Assembly (NCBI GenBank): GCA_900491605.1
Contig: UESW01003880.1
Location: forward strand, 1,719,119 to 1,783,118
Origin: Calamus simplicifolius
Taxonomy: Eukaryota; Streptophyta; Magnoliopsida; Arecales; Arecaceae
Direction of reading: 5' to 3'
DNA: 64,000 nucleotides
The notes under the pieces were generated by a model, which saw nothing but the letters and a program-made list of their open reading frames with translations, had not been told where the DNA came from and ran no database searches. Position numbers and translations under genes: made by a program. Below, in pieces: positions 21,537 through 31,567 of this stretch (position 1 is the stretch's first letter; the number at the start of each line of letters is the position of its first letter).

Positions 21537-22610
21537 AGATCAAAACAAAAGTGGTATCTTGATAGCGGCTGCTCAAGGCACATGACGGGTGACAAGGATC
21601 AATTCATCACCCTTGAAGATAAAAGAGGAGGAGTTGTTACATTTGGAGATAATGGTAAAGGCCAAATTATGGGATTTGGTAAAATTCAATAACTCCCTCT
21701 ACTTTTTTGAAAATGCCTTATATGTAGATGGTTTAAAGCATAATTTAATTAGTATTAGCCAATTATGTGATAAAGGTTTCAAAGTTTCATTTGAAGCTTC
21801 TATCTGCACTGTTTCTAATCCCATTGACAATAGCATTGTATTTGTTGTAATAGAAATGGCAATGTATACTTAATTGATTTAGATAATTTGTCTACTAGTA
21901 ATCATTGCTTAGTTGCTAATAATGCTAATGTAAATGAGATTGGATGGTTTGGCATCGTAGATTAGGTCATGCAAGCACACACCTAATTTCAAAATTAATT
22001 AGAATGGATTTAGTTAAAGGACTTCCAAAGTTAGATTTTGAAAATAACAGAATTTGTGATGCATGTCAATTTGGAAAAAAAACTAGAAACTCTTTCAAAT
22101 AAAAATATTGTTTCCACTTCTAGGCCACTTGAGCTACTTCACATGGACCTTTTTGGACCTACTAGAACCATAAGTCTAGGAGGAAAGAAATATGGTCTTG
22201 TGATAGTAGATGATTATTCTAGATTCACTTGGGTATTGTTTTTGGCTCATAAAGATGAGACTTTCTCAATATTTTTGAAATTCTTCAAGAAGTCACTAAT
22301 GAGAAAAATAACACCATAGTGTCTCTTAGAAGTGATCATGGCACAGAATTTGAAAATCACTTATTTAAAAATTTCTGCATGAAATGGCATTCATCATAAT
22401 TTTTCAGCACCTAGGACACCACAACAAAATGGAGTTGTAGAAAGAAAAAATAGGACTTTAGAAGACATGGCCCGTACCATGCTATGTGAAAGCAACTCCC
22501 AAAGTACTTCTGGGCGGAAGCTATAAACACGGCATGTTACATCCTTAATAGAGCCCTAATTAGGCCAATCTTTAAGAAAACTCCTTATGAATTATGGCAT
22601 ATAGAAAACC
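21537..22610 (+). pseudogene. SIRE-like Copia protease and integrase, broken
   Basis: Protease: WYLDSGCSRHMTG at 21554-21592, with the catalytic D-S-G intact. GAG-pre-integrase: LGHASTHLISKL-type sequence near 21965. Integrase core: LLHMDLFGPT (first Asp, about 22140), LRSDHGTEF (second Asp, about 22330) and TPQQNGVVERKNRTL (Glu, about 22420-22465). The catalytic triad is thus still recognisable. The reading is interrupted by frameshifts near 21690, 21860, 22060 and 22320 and several stops, so no polyprotein can be made. Confidence 0.87.
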
Positions 22611-22689
22611 AAAAATAGGTTATTTTCATGCATTTGGTTGTAAATTTTATTCATAATAATGGAAAGATAATCTTGAAAATTTGATGCAA

Positions 22690-24610
22690 AATCTGATGAA
22701 GGCATATTCTTAGGATATTCAACAACTAGTAAAGCCTATAGAGTATTTAACAAGAAATCCTTAATTGTAGAAGAATCTATTCATGTAGTTTTTGATGAGT
22801 CTTTAGCATCAAGTTCAGAAAAGATTGATGATGAGGAAGATACAAATATACTAGAAAGAGATATTGAAAAATTAAATATAGATGTATCTTCAGATCATGA
22901 ACAAGAAGCTAAAGATAATGATTCACCTAGGGTTGATGTTATTGATACTCATAATGAGGTAGATCTTCCTAGAGATTGGAGATATGCCTATGGTCATCCA
23001 AAGGAATTGATTATAGGTGATCCATCTCAAGGAGTAAGAACTAGATCATCAATGAGAAACATCAATAATCATCTTGCATTTGTATCTCAAATTGAACCTA
23101 AAACTATTGAAGAAGCTGAAAAAGATAGTAATTGGATGTTAGCTATGCAAGAAGAATTAAATCAATTTACTAGAATAATGTATGGTCCTTAGTTGATAGA
23201 CCTAAAGGTCATTCAGTTATAGGATCTAAATGGGTATTTAGAAATAAATTAGATGAAAATGGCATAGTAATTAGAAATAAAGCTAGATTAGTTGCAAAAG
23301 GATATAATCAAGAAGAAGGAATTGATTTTGATGAAACTTTTGCACCTGTAGCTAGATTAGAAGCAATTAGATTATTACTTGCATTTGCATGTCATATGAA
23401 TATCAATTTATTTCAAATGGATGTTAAAAGTGCATTTTTAAATGGTTTTATAAATGAGAAGTTTTTGTTGAACAACCACCTGGTTTTGAAGATCATGAAT
23501 TTTAAATCATGTTTTTAAATTACACAAAGCACTATATGGTTTAAAACAAGCACCTAGAGCTTGGTATGATAGATTAAGCAAATTTCTAATTGAAAATGAT
23601 TTTTCTAGAGGAAATGTAGATAAAACCTTATTTTTGAAAAGAAAAGATAAAGATTTATTAGTAGTACAAATATATGTAGATGATATTGTATTTGGTGCTA
23701 CTAACAATCTTTTATGTCAAGAATTTGCTAAGTTAATGCAGGGTGAATTCGAGATGAGCATGATGGGAGAACTCAACTTCTTCCTAGGACTTCAAATCAA
23801 ACAAAGCAAAGAGGGGATTTTCATCAACCAAACAAAGTACACAAAGGAATTTCTCAAGAAGTTTGGAATGGAATCAATCAAACCTCTTGGAACACCTATG
23901 AGTCCTTCATGCAAATTGACAAAGATGAAGATGGTAAGAAAGTTGATCAAAAGCACTACAGAGGTATGATCGGATCTCTACTTTACTTAACTGCAAGTAG
24001 ACCAGATATCATGTTTGCTGTTTGTTTATGTGCTAGATTTCAATCTGAACCTAAAGAATCTCATTTAATTGCTGTAAAAAGAATACTTAAGATACCTAAG
24101 TGGAACTAAAAATGTAGGATTATGGTATTCTAGAGACTCAACATTAAATTTGATTGCTTATTCTGATTCTGATTATGCTGGATGTAAACTAGATAGAAAA
24201 AGTACAAGTGGTGCATGTCAATTTTTAGGAAGTAACTTAATCTCTTGGTTTAGCAAAAAGCAAAATTCGGTTGCATTATCTACTGCTGAAGCAGAATATG
24301 TTGCAGCTGGAAGTTGCTGTGCTCAAATCCTTTGGATTAAGCGACAACTTGAAGATTATGGCATACACTTGATAAAACTCCTATTAGATGTGATAACACA
24401 AGTGCAATCAATTTAACTAAAAATCCAATTCAACATTCAAGAACTAAACACATTGAAATTAGATATCACTTTATTAGAGAACATGTAGCTAATAATGAAT
24501 TTGTCTTGATTATGTTTGTACTGATGAACAATTAGCTGACATATTTACAAACCCCTTGAGTGAAGAAAGATTTTGTTATCTTAGAGGTGAATTAGGAATT
24601 TGTGATCCTT
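22690..24610 (+). pseudogene. SIRE-like Copia reverse transcriptase and RNase H, broken
   Basis: The linker reads WMLAMQEELNQF (about 23130). The RT fingers and palm follow in several frames (VARLEAIRLLLAFA near 23355, LKQAPRAWYDRL near 23545), with the catalytic YVDD at 23673-23684. FLGLQIKQSKEGIFINQTKYTKE-type sequence and SRPDIMFAVCLCARF complete the RT connection. RNase H begins with AYSDSDYAGC (about 24156) and includes ALSTAEAEYVAA (about 24275). Frameshifts are near 23195, 23470, 23930, 24090 and 24390. Without them this would be an ordinary Copia pol C-terminus. Confidence 0.88.
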
Positions 24611-24779
24611 TAGAATAATCTAAACCTCTAAGGATCAATTATCTAGATTTCAATCATTTTCTTGAAGATTATTCTCATGATTCTAAGGAAAATTATCTAA
24701 AAAGATGAATTCCTTGATTTATTCAAATTTGATAACCTTTTGACAAGTTTCAGATCATTTGAAATTTCAATTTTTCACT

Positions 24780-24985
24780 GAAACTTTCTTGGAGTCAACA
24801 CCACAGTTGGTGGAGTCGACACCTCTACATATTGCTCTGTCTGTGTTTCTGGGAGTCGACACCTGGCTTTGCGGAGCCGACTCCATTTCGAGCGCTGACT
24901 GTTCCAACGAGTTGGAGTCGACACCCGCTTTGCGGGAGTCGACACCTGGTGGACCCAATTCGATTATATTAGGGCAGAGTCGACA
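24780..24985 (+). repeat. Internal cluster of the LTR motif GGAGTCGACACC
   Basis: Between pol and the envelope-position ORF about seven copies of GGAGTCGACACC or GGAGCCGACTCC-like motifs recur. The motif is the same as the one filling 18490-18830 in the LTR, but spacing differs and the surrounding sequence is not LTR. See the separate finding. Confidence 0.75.
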
Positions 24986-25080
24986 CATTTCATTTTCTAA
25001 TCTCTTCGTTTCATCCCCAAACTCTTCCCCATTTCACTCAAGCCTTTGAATCCTTCAAATTCACCATCCTCTTGCTTCCA

Positions 25081-26539
25081 ATGGCACCAAAGTGGCATGG
25101 ATCATTGTTCGGAGCCCCCATTACCATCGGGAGAAGGACGGCGAGGCGTCCGGCTCGCCAACCAATGCCCAGTTCGTCCTCAACCTCCTTCTTCAACTCA
25201 AAGTATGAATCGTCCTACTTCCTCCCCTCAAGTAGATTTATTAGCTGGAAAGATCATTATAACTGGTAGGAAAGTAGATTTCAACTTTTTTGAATCAGAG
25301 GGTTTTCTTTAGGGAGACAGTTAAAGGAAATGGTTGGGAAAGTTTTTGCTCAATGGATGTTCCAACTTACCCAAGTCTAGTAAGGAATTTTACAACAATT
25401 GTCTAAAGGAGATGGCGGACTTGTTAGCTCAGTCAGAGGTACTAGAATTCATTTGACAACCAAAATTTTAGGAATTTATTGGAAATCCCTGCTATTGGTT
25501 TGATAGCAAGTGCACACAGTGAGAGGGGTATAGCACTTTCTAGATACTTGGCAGAGAGATGACTGACTTTGAGGAAGTTTGTGCTAATCAACTACCCCTA
25601 GTGCTTAGATTGCTTTATAATATTTATAGTCGGATCTTGTTTCCCAAGACCGGAAGGTTTGAGTATGTCTCGGAGCGAGATGTTATAGTTATGGACAGTG
25701 TGATTATGGGATAGCCTCTTAACCTACCAGGAATGATTATTGGATATATGGCTGAGGTAGGCAACAGGAAGAGAGCTACACTTCCTTATGGCATGGTTTT
25801 GATGAGAGTATTTCGAAGCCAAGGAGTTAGCATTCTGGAAAATGAGCCCTTAAAGAGACTTCGACACACTGATTACTACAATTTGCTACTTTGCACCGGA
25901 TGGGTTTTAAGAAGGTGAATGGTATTTGGTTAAGGAAAGGTCAGGATGATTGAGAGCCACTGGAGCTGACTCTGTCAACCATGGACCTTCCGAGGTAGGA
26001 CCCTCAGCTAGGCATCACTCGTCTCCACCGAGTTGTTCAAACCTTCGGAGGCACCCCCGGCGACTTCAGCACCTGCACCTACAGTTATACCTGATTATGT
26101 ACCCCCTTCTTACAATTCTTCTGGTTTTTCTGATATACAATTAGAGCAGCTCAAAAATCTTTTGGCTAATCATGAAGATAGAATAAAAGCTGAGCTTGAA
26201 GTTAAATTTTTGAATATTAAGGAGATCCTCTACTCTATAGAAGACAAGGTTACCAGATTTGGTTCATCTTTTGAAACTTCTTCAGAGGCTTTGAAATTGG
26301 ACATAAAGCTTATTTTTGAAAAGATCAAAGATATAGGAGGAGACTCAGATATTTACTCTAAGTGCAATGCAGAGCTTCAAGATAAAATTGTTACTGCATC
26401 TGCTTTTATTGATGACAAGCTAAACGGTTTCATGAATATTCAAAAGGAAGGAATGGGAAAGATTTTAGAAGAGTTGCAGAGACTTCTTAAAAATTTTAGT
26501 TTTGATGTACTAAAGTTTTGTTTAAATCTTTTGATGTAA
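25081..26539 (+). pseudogene. Envelope-position ORF of the SIRE-like element (putative plant transposon protein domain), broken
   Basis: ATG at 25081 opens MAPKWHGSLFGAP. Across several frames the region then reads VDFNFFESEGF, LTTKILG, LLYNIYSRILFPKTGRFEYVS, VIMG, LPGMIIGYMAE and LPYGMVLMRVFRSQGV. That is the pattern of the 'putative plant transposon protein' domain (PF20167 as I know it), often found in this position in SIRE-type elements. The last part (26033-26539, 168 codons) is open and helical: Pro/Ser-rich, then a Lys/Glu-rich coiled coil (IQLEQLKNLLANHEDRIKAE). No signal peptide or transmembrane segment is visible, so an envelope role is not supported here. At least three frameshifts or stops. 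Confidence 0.7.
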
Positions 26540-27085
26540 TATTTAAGTTTAATATGTTTTGAGGTTTTAATGTAATAAAAGTAATGTTTTGTTCAATGAT
26601 GTATGAAAGCACTCATGATGTAATGTTTTGATACTTTAATGAAATCATATTTACTAAAGTTGAATCTTGATATTGAGTAACTTGAATTGAGTGTTGATTC
26701 ACTTAATGTTTAATGATTTTAATCTATATTATTTACATCTTCCTAACCTTTTTGTTGATTACAAAAAAGGGGAAGAAGTAAATGATATTTGTATATGCAT
26801 AAAAGTTATAATTGAATATAAAAGGGGAGATTCAATGTTAATGTTAAGAAGAAACGATAATTACATATATACATTGAATGAATCTCATTAGTTAATTGGC
26901 ACCAAGTATTGAATGAACTTAATTGCATGAGATTTAATGATAAGAAGAAAAGATGTTATTTTGATTCATAGGGGGAGCTACCTCATTCAGGGGAGCTTAA
27001 CTATGACAATTTTCTATATGTTAAAATTTTTATTGATTAATCAGGCATATACTCAATGTTTTTATCATCATCAAAAAGGGGAGAT
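26540..27085 (+). other. 3' untranslated region and polypurine tract of the SIRE-like element
   Basis: AT-rich, non-coding. Repeated AATGTTTTG and TTTAATG motifs lie at 26555-26650, and the AAAAGGGG(A)GA motif occurs at 26764, 26821 and 27074. The polypurine tract used for plus-strand priming is AAAAAGGGGAGAT at 27073-27085, directly before the 3' LTR. Confidence 0.75.
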
Positions 27086-28576
27086 TGTTGACCCAATTAT
27101 TGATTTTGATGATTAACAAAAGCATTGAGTACATTGCTTATGTTTCTGATAAGTTTGACAAGTGTTTCAGGAATTAAGATTGGTTATTCATCAATATGTT
27201 ACTTAAAAATCTATTTCAAGTTGAAGTTAAAAGGAATCAATGAAAGTTCAGAACTTGGAGCCGACACCCTAAGTCCTTGGAGTTGACACCTAAGAGTATC
27301 AGAACAGTGTTGATTTTTGGCACGGTTCAGAGCCGACCCCTAGATTCCTGGAGCCGACACATGAGAAATTAGAGTCGACACCTGCAGAGTGTCGAGCCGA
27401 CCCCAGGCTAGTTACAGAGAGTGGTTTTTTCGAGCACTGGCGGAGCCGACACCTTCAGAAAATTAGAGTCGACCCTAGATCTTACCGAGTCGACACTTCA
27501 AAAATCTTGGAGCCGACACCTTGACGGATCATCTTTTTCTATTTTTGTACACCCGATCTGGAGCTAACACCTGAAGACCTGGAGTCGACCCCTCCACGTC
27601 AGAAACAGAATTTCAAGTTTTCCAACGGATATATTTTTCTTACCTAACCTCTAACAGATCTATTTTCTTTTTGTAAAGATCATCCAAGGACAACTCCAAC
27701 GGCTATTTCTCACCTACTCGTGGATTGGAATGTATATAGAAAGGGATTGAAGCCATTCAAAATGAGAGGAACGGAAAAACAGAGAAACAAAAGAAAGAAA
27801 GAGAAATCAAAAATCCCACTTCAAGAAATCTTTTGAGCCAAAGCCTATTCACTATTGAGAGTTAGAAGAGGAATCCAAAGACGTCAAAAAAAGATATTTC
27901 AAAGATTTCCTCAGCTTTGAAAAAGAGGGAGAAAAGCCCTAAAATCTTCAGCCAGTTCTTCATCTCTTCAAGTGCTCTACTTCCATTTAATTCAAAAGAG
28001 GAGAAGGAGAAAAGAAAAGAAGAAAAGCTCAAGCCCTACATTGCTTCAGAAATCAGGCTTTTCTATTTTTATTTACTTATATTGTTCATTTGCTCAATTT
28101 AGGAGCTGTTATTGTTATAAATTCTTAATTGACTTATAGTTTGTCTAATTCAATCAGAGGATTGAATTAGTGGAGGTAGTATACCTTGGGACAAGCTAAG
28201 GATAGCTTGTGGTTAGGTTTTGTGCTGGTGAGCCTGTGAAAACCAGCTGGGTTTGTTGTGACCCCGGAAAAACAACAAGTTTTTTGAGTTGTGAGCTTGT
28301 AAAACAACTCGACTGTAATCTAGTGGATTATAGTGTGGACCCAAGTGCTGCTTGGGAGTGGACGTAGGTGTTGGATACACCGAACCACTATAAAAACTTT
28401 GTATTTGCCGTGCTTTGTCTCTTTTTCTCTCTATCTTATTTATTTGTGCTTAGCATTTATATATACATTGCACTCAAGCATCTTCGTATCAAAGCAATTG
28501 GTTTTTAAAGTGTTAAATTTTTTTTAGAACCCAATTCACCCCCCCTCCCCCTCTTGGGTTGCCATCTGGGCCAACA
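27086..28576 (+). repeat. 3' LTR of the SIRE-like Copia element
   Basis: 1491 bp, homologous to 18321-19803 over its full length, with the same GGAGCCGACACC motif series (27257-27590). The main TATA box is altered to GTATATAGAAAGGG (27729-27742). It carries an extra CCCCCTCC near 28545. Ends CAACA and is followed by the target duplication AATAG. Confidence 0.93.
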
Positions 28577-29741
28577 AATAGTTTGAGACTTGTTCAGTAA
28601 ACCAGAACCCAATTGGACCGAGACAGAGGTCAAATAAAGTGAAATTGAGTGAACCAGAATTAACCCAGTCCAAACTTTTTGGACCTGAATGCTGTTTACG
28701 TGGGTTTAAGCCAAATTAAAATGAAATTGATCCAAGCCTGTTTGAGTTTGAGCCTGAACCAAAAATGTTGGCTGGTTCAGTGAATCAGAACATGACCCAA
28801 TCTAATTTAGTTGAACCTGAATCAAATCCCTGAACTAGATGCTCAAATTAGGTTCAGGTTAATGAACCAGATTGGAATTATACCCAAATTGAGCCAATTC
28901 CTTGATCGAGAATTCAATCTAAACCCAATCTGTGAAACCTAATTGCTAAATTAGTACAATTTTAGTTGGGTTCAAGCTGATTTAAGTTGGGTTTAACCTA
29001 ATTAGACCCTAATTAGTCTAATTAAACCCTAATTAAGTTACCTAATGATTTGATTAAACATCAATTGATCTAATTAAGCAAATGTAGGTCTAATTAGAGG
29101 CAATTTAATGGATTATATGACTGGATAAGAAGGGTATTATCCTAATTAAACCATGTTAACCTATTTAAGTCTAAACCATGATTAACCAATTTAACTCTAG
29201 GCATGAGGGTATAATGGTAATTTTAAATTTATGGGCCAGGAGGGTATAAAGGTATTTTTTAGTTATGAATTTTAGTATATGAATTATTTATTTATGATTA
29301 TAAATATAAGTGATTATTCAGTAAACTAATAAACTAATATTAGTGGATTATTATCGAGGAGATTGGATTAGCAATTTGAGGTAGGAATTAATCACACACC
29401 TACTCTTATGTGATATGTTGATTTCTTGCATATACTTTTTACAGCATGTATTCTAGATTTGTACACATTACTTCATTAGTATATTTTGGTTATACACATA
29501 ATGCTTATGTTTTATATGATGTCATTGTTTCAAGCTATGTATACTTATAGCATATCTTGTACTATGGTAGCATGACTGTGATATTAATGATATAATTTCA
29601 AAAACCTGTTTGTATATCAGAATATGGAAATAGATGATGTATGATTTGGTGCTTGGCATGTGGACTAGTCACACTGATGTGAGAAGGTGGCACTAGTGGC
29701 TAGACCCGCTATTGTAACTATACATTCACTAGTGATCGAGA
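28577..29741. other. Degenerate low-complexity sequence, then AT-rich DNA
   Basis: 28577-29050 continues the AACCAGA/GAACC-type block of 18000-18320. 29050-29200 has CTAATTAAACC repeats. From 29210 to 29741 it is AT-rich with no gene recognised. It resumes at 35095 beyond the next Copia element. Confidence 0.45.
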
Positions 29742-30370
29742 TGTTAAGGTTTAGTCTTGTGATTAATAGCAATGGGATTCCCTGTTGAACAAGAACTAGA
29801 ACTAAGGATTCCTAATCCTGTTAGGTTTAGACCTTGATGAATAGCAATGGGATTCCCCGTTCAACAAGAACTAGAACTAAGGATTCCCAATCCTGTTAGG
29901 TTTAGACCTTGATGAATAGCAATGGGATTCCCCGTTCAACAAGAACTAGAACTAAGGATTCCCAATCCTGTTAGGTTTAGACCTTGATGAATAGCAATGG
30001 GATTCCCCGTTCAACAAGAACTAGAACTAAGGATTCCTAATCCTGTTAGGTTTACTTCTTGAACCAAAGGAGGAAGATGGGGAGGAGAAAGAAAGGGCTG
30101 CCGCCCTATGATGAGAGAAGGGAATTTTTGGGAGAAAAGAATCTGTTCTCTTTTCCATCCAAACCCTAGAGACTAGGGTTTAAATACATCCACGAAGTGG
30201 GCCAGGCCCAGACTCAACAAAAAACTCCCATGGACTAAACCAATGAGATTAAACTAATCCCCAAGCCCGTGTACACCCGTGACTTGATTTAATCTCAACC
30301 CTTGGACTCAAACCCAGCCCAATACAAGTTAGCCCACCTGGGCCTTGATAGCACCACACCAGGCCCAACA
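29742..30370 (-). repeat. 3' LTR of the Tork-like element, with four 75-bp repeats
   Basis: 629 bp. At its plus-strand left end lie four tandem copies of a 75-bp unit (TTAGGTTTAGACCTTGATGA...CCAATCCTG, 29742-30043); the first is diverged. On the minus strand a TATTTAAA box lies near 30178-30187. The inner edge at 30371-30383 is the polypurine tract (AAGGTGGAGAT read on the minus strand). Confidence 0.92.
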
Positions 30371-30388
30371 ATCTCCACCTTGGTGCTT

Positions 30389-31567
30389 TCAAGGCCTCAG
30401 CACGTCCACTGTGTCCATCAGCTTTAACAACGAAATACACTTTTGAAAACTGTCCCGTGGAAGAACCTTAGTCAGTGCATCTGCTGGATTTTCTTTGGTG
30501 TATACCTTCACCAGCTCCACCTCACCATCTTCCACCAGCTCTCTGATCCTGTGGTATCTGAGGTCAATGTGCTTCGTCCTGGCATGATAGACTGCATTCT
30601 GCGCAAGCATCAGAGCACTCTGGCTGTCACTATGCACCTGGACAACCTTCTGATCAAGTCCCATCTCCAGCATCAAGCCCTTCAGCCAAAGAGCTTCCTT
30701 TGCTGCCTCTGTGATACCTATGTATTCTGCCTCCGTGGTAGATAAGGCTGTGATGGGCTGCAGACATGATCTCCACGATACTGGACCACCAAACAGGCTG
30801 AACACAAAGCCTGTTGTGGATCTCCTAGTGTCCACATCTCCACCAAAGTCTGCATCCACATACCCATATAACTGCCCACGAGCCTCCTTGGATAAGTTGG
30901 ATCTCTCAGCACCTTCTTGCTGTCCATAGCAAATACCAACCCCAACTGTACCTACCAAGTACCTGAAGATTCCCTTTAGTGCTCGCCAGTGCTCCCTGCC
31001 AGGGTGCGCCATGAACCTGCTCACCTGGCTCACTGCATGGGCTATGTCTGGCCTACAACATACCATGGCATACATAAGGCTCCCAACACCAGAAGCATAT
31101 GGTACCTTCTCCATCTCCTGAGCCTCCACCTCAGTCTGTGGTGACATGGTCTTCGATAAGGAAAAATGTGCTGCCAAAGGTAGTGCTGTCGGTTTGGCAT
31201 CCTTCATCCCATATCGCTCCAGAATCTTTTTAATGTAGCCACCCTGACTCAGATGCAGCACACCTTTGGATCTATCTCTGATGATTTCCATCCCTAGGAT
31301 CTTCCTGGCTGGCCCCAGATCCTTCATCTCAAACTCCCGAGACAAAGCTATCTTCAGTTCCTGTACAGCCTTCTCACTCTTGCATGCTATCAGCATGTCA
31401 TCTACATACAAGAGTAAGTACATCCTAGACCCATCATCCAGAGATTTAACATACACACAAGAATCATACTCACACCTGGAAAGTCCAATGCTCCTAACAT
31501 AAGTGTCAAATCTCTTGTACCACTGCCTCGGCGACTGCTTCAGCCCATACAGAGATTTCTTCAGCAA
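30389..31567 (-). CDS. Tork-like Copia RT palm and RNase H
   Basis: Open for 392 codons, overlapping the end of the upstream ORF in another frame. It starts with LKKSLYGLKQSPRQWYKRFD, the RT segment that follows PPGF in Copia pol, so its Met is incidental. The catalytic YVDD is residues 54-57 (about 31408-31397). RT connection sequence includes VPYASGVGSLMYAMVCCRPDIAHAV. RNase H begins GYVDADFGGDVDTRRSTTGF and includes ALSTTEAEYIGITEAAKEALWLK and HSDSQSALML, with its acidic residues in place. The C-terminus is HIDLRYHRIRELVEDGEVELVKVYTKENPADALTK, an intact Copia end. The stop lies just before the polypurine tract. Confidence 0.92.
   Translation of the reverse strand: MLKKSLYGLKQSPRQWYKRFDTYVRSIGLSRCEYDSCVYVKSLDDGSRMYLLLYVDDMLIACKSEKAVQELKIALSREFEMKDLGPARKILGMEIIRDRSKGVLHLSQGGYIKKILERYGMKDAKPTALPLAAHFSLSKTMSPQTEVEAQEMEKVPYASGVGSLMYAMVCCRPDIAHAVSQVSRFMAHPGREHWRALKGIFRYLVGTVGVGICYGQQEGAERSNLSKEARGQLYGYVDADFGGDVDTRRSTTGFVFSLFGGPVSWRSCLQPITALSTTEAEYIGITEAAKEALWLKGLMLEMGLDQKVVQVHSDSQSALMLAQNAVYHARTKHIDLRYHRIRELVEDGEVELVKVYTKENPADALTKVLPRDSFQKCISLLKLMDTVDVLRP

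Larger units (their letters stand above)
18321..28576 (+). mobile_element. SIRE/Maximus-like Copia LTR retrotransposon, full length but decayed
   Basis: Two LTRs (18321-19803, 27086-28576) bound gag, protease, integrase, reverse transcriptase and RNase H in Copia order, then an extra ORF region before the 3' LTR. The 5-bp target duplication AATAG is perfect (18316-18320 and 28577-28581). The LTRs begin TGTTG and end CAACA. Comparing the first 260 bp of the LTRs by hand gives about eight differences. Large size (10,256 bp), long LTRs and an envelope-position ORF fit the SIRE/Maximus lineage. Coding regions carry several frameshifts and stops, so it cannot move by itself. Confidence 0.93.
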
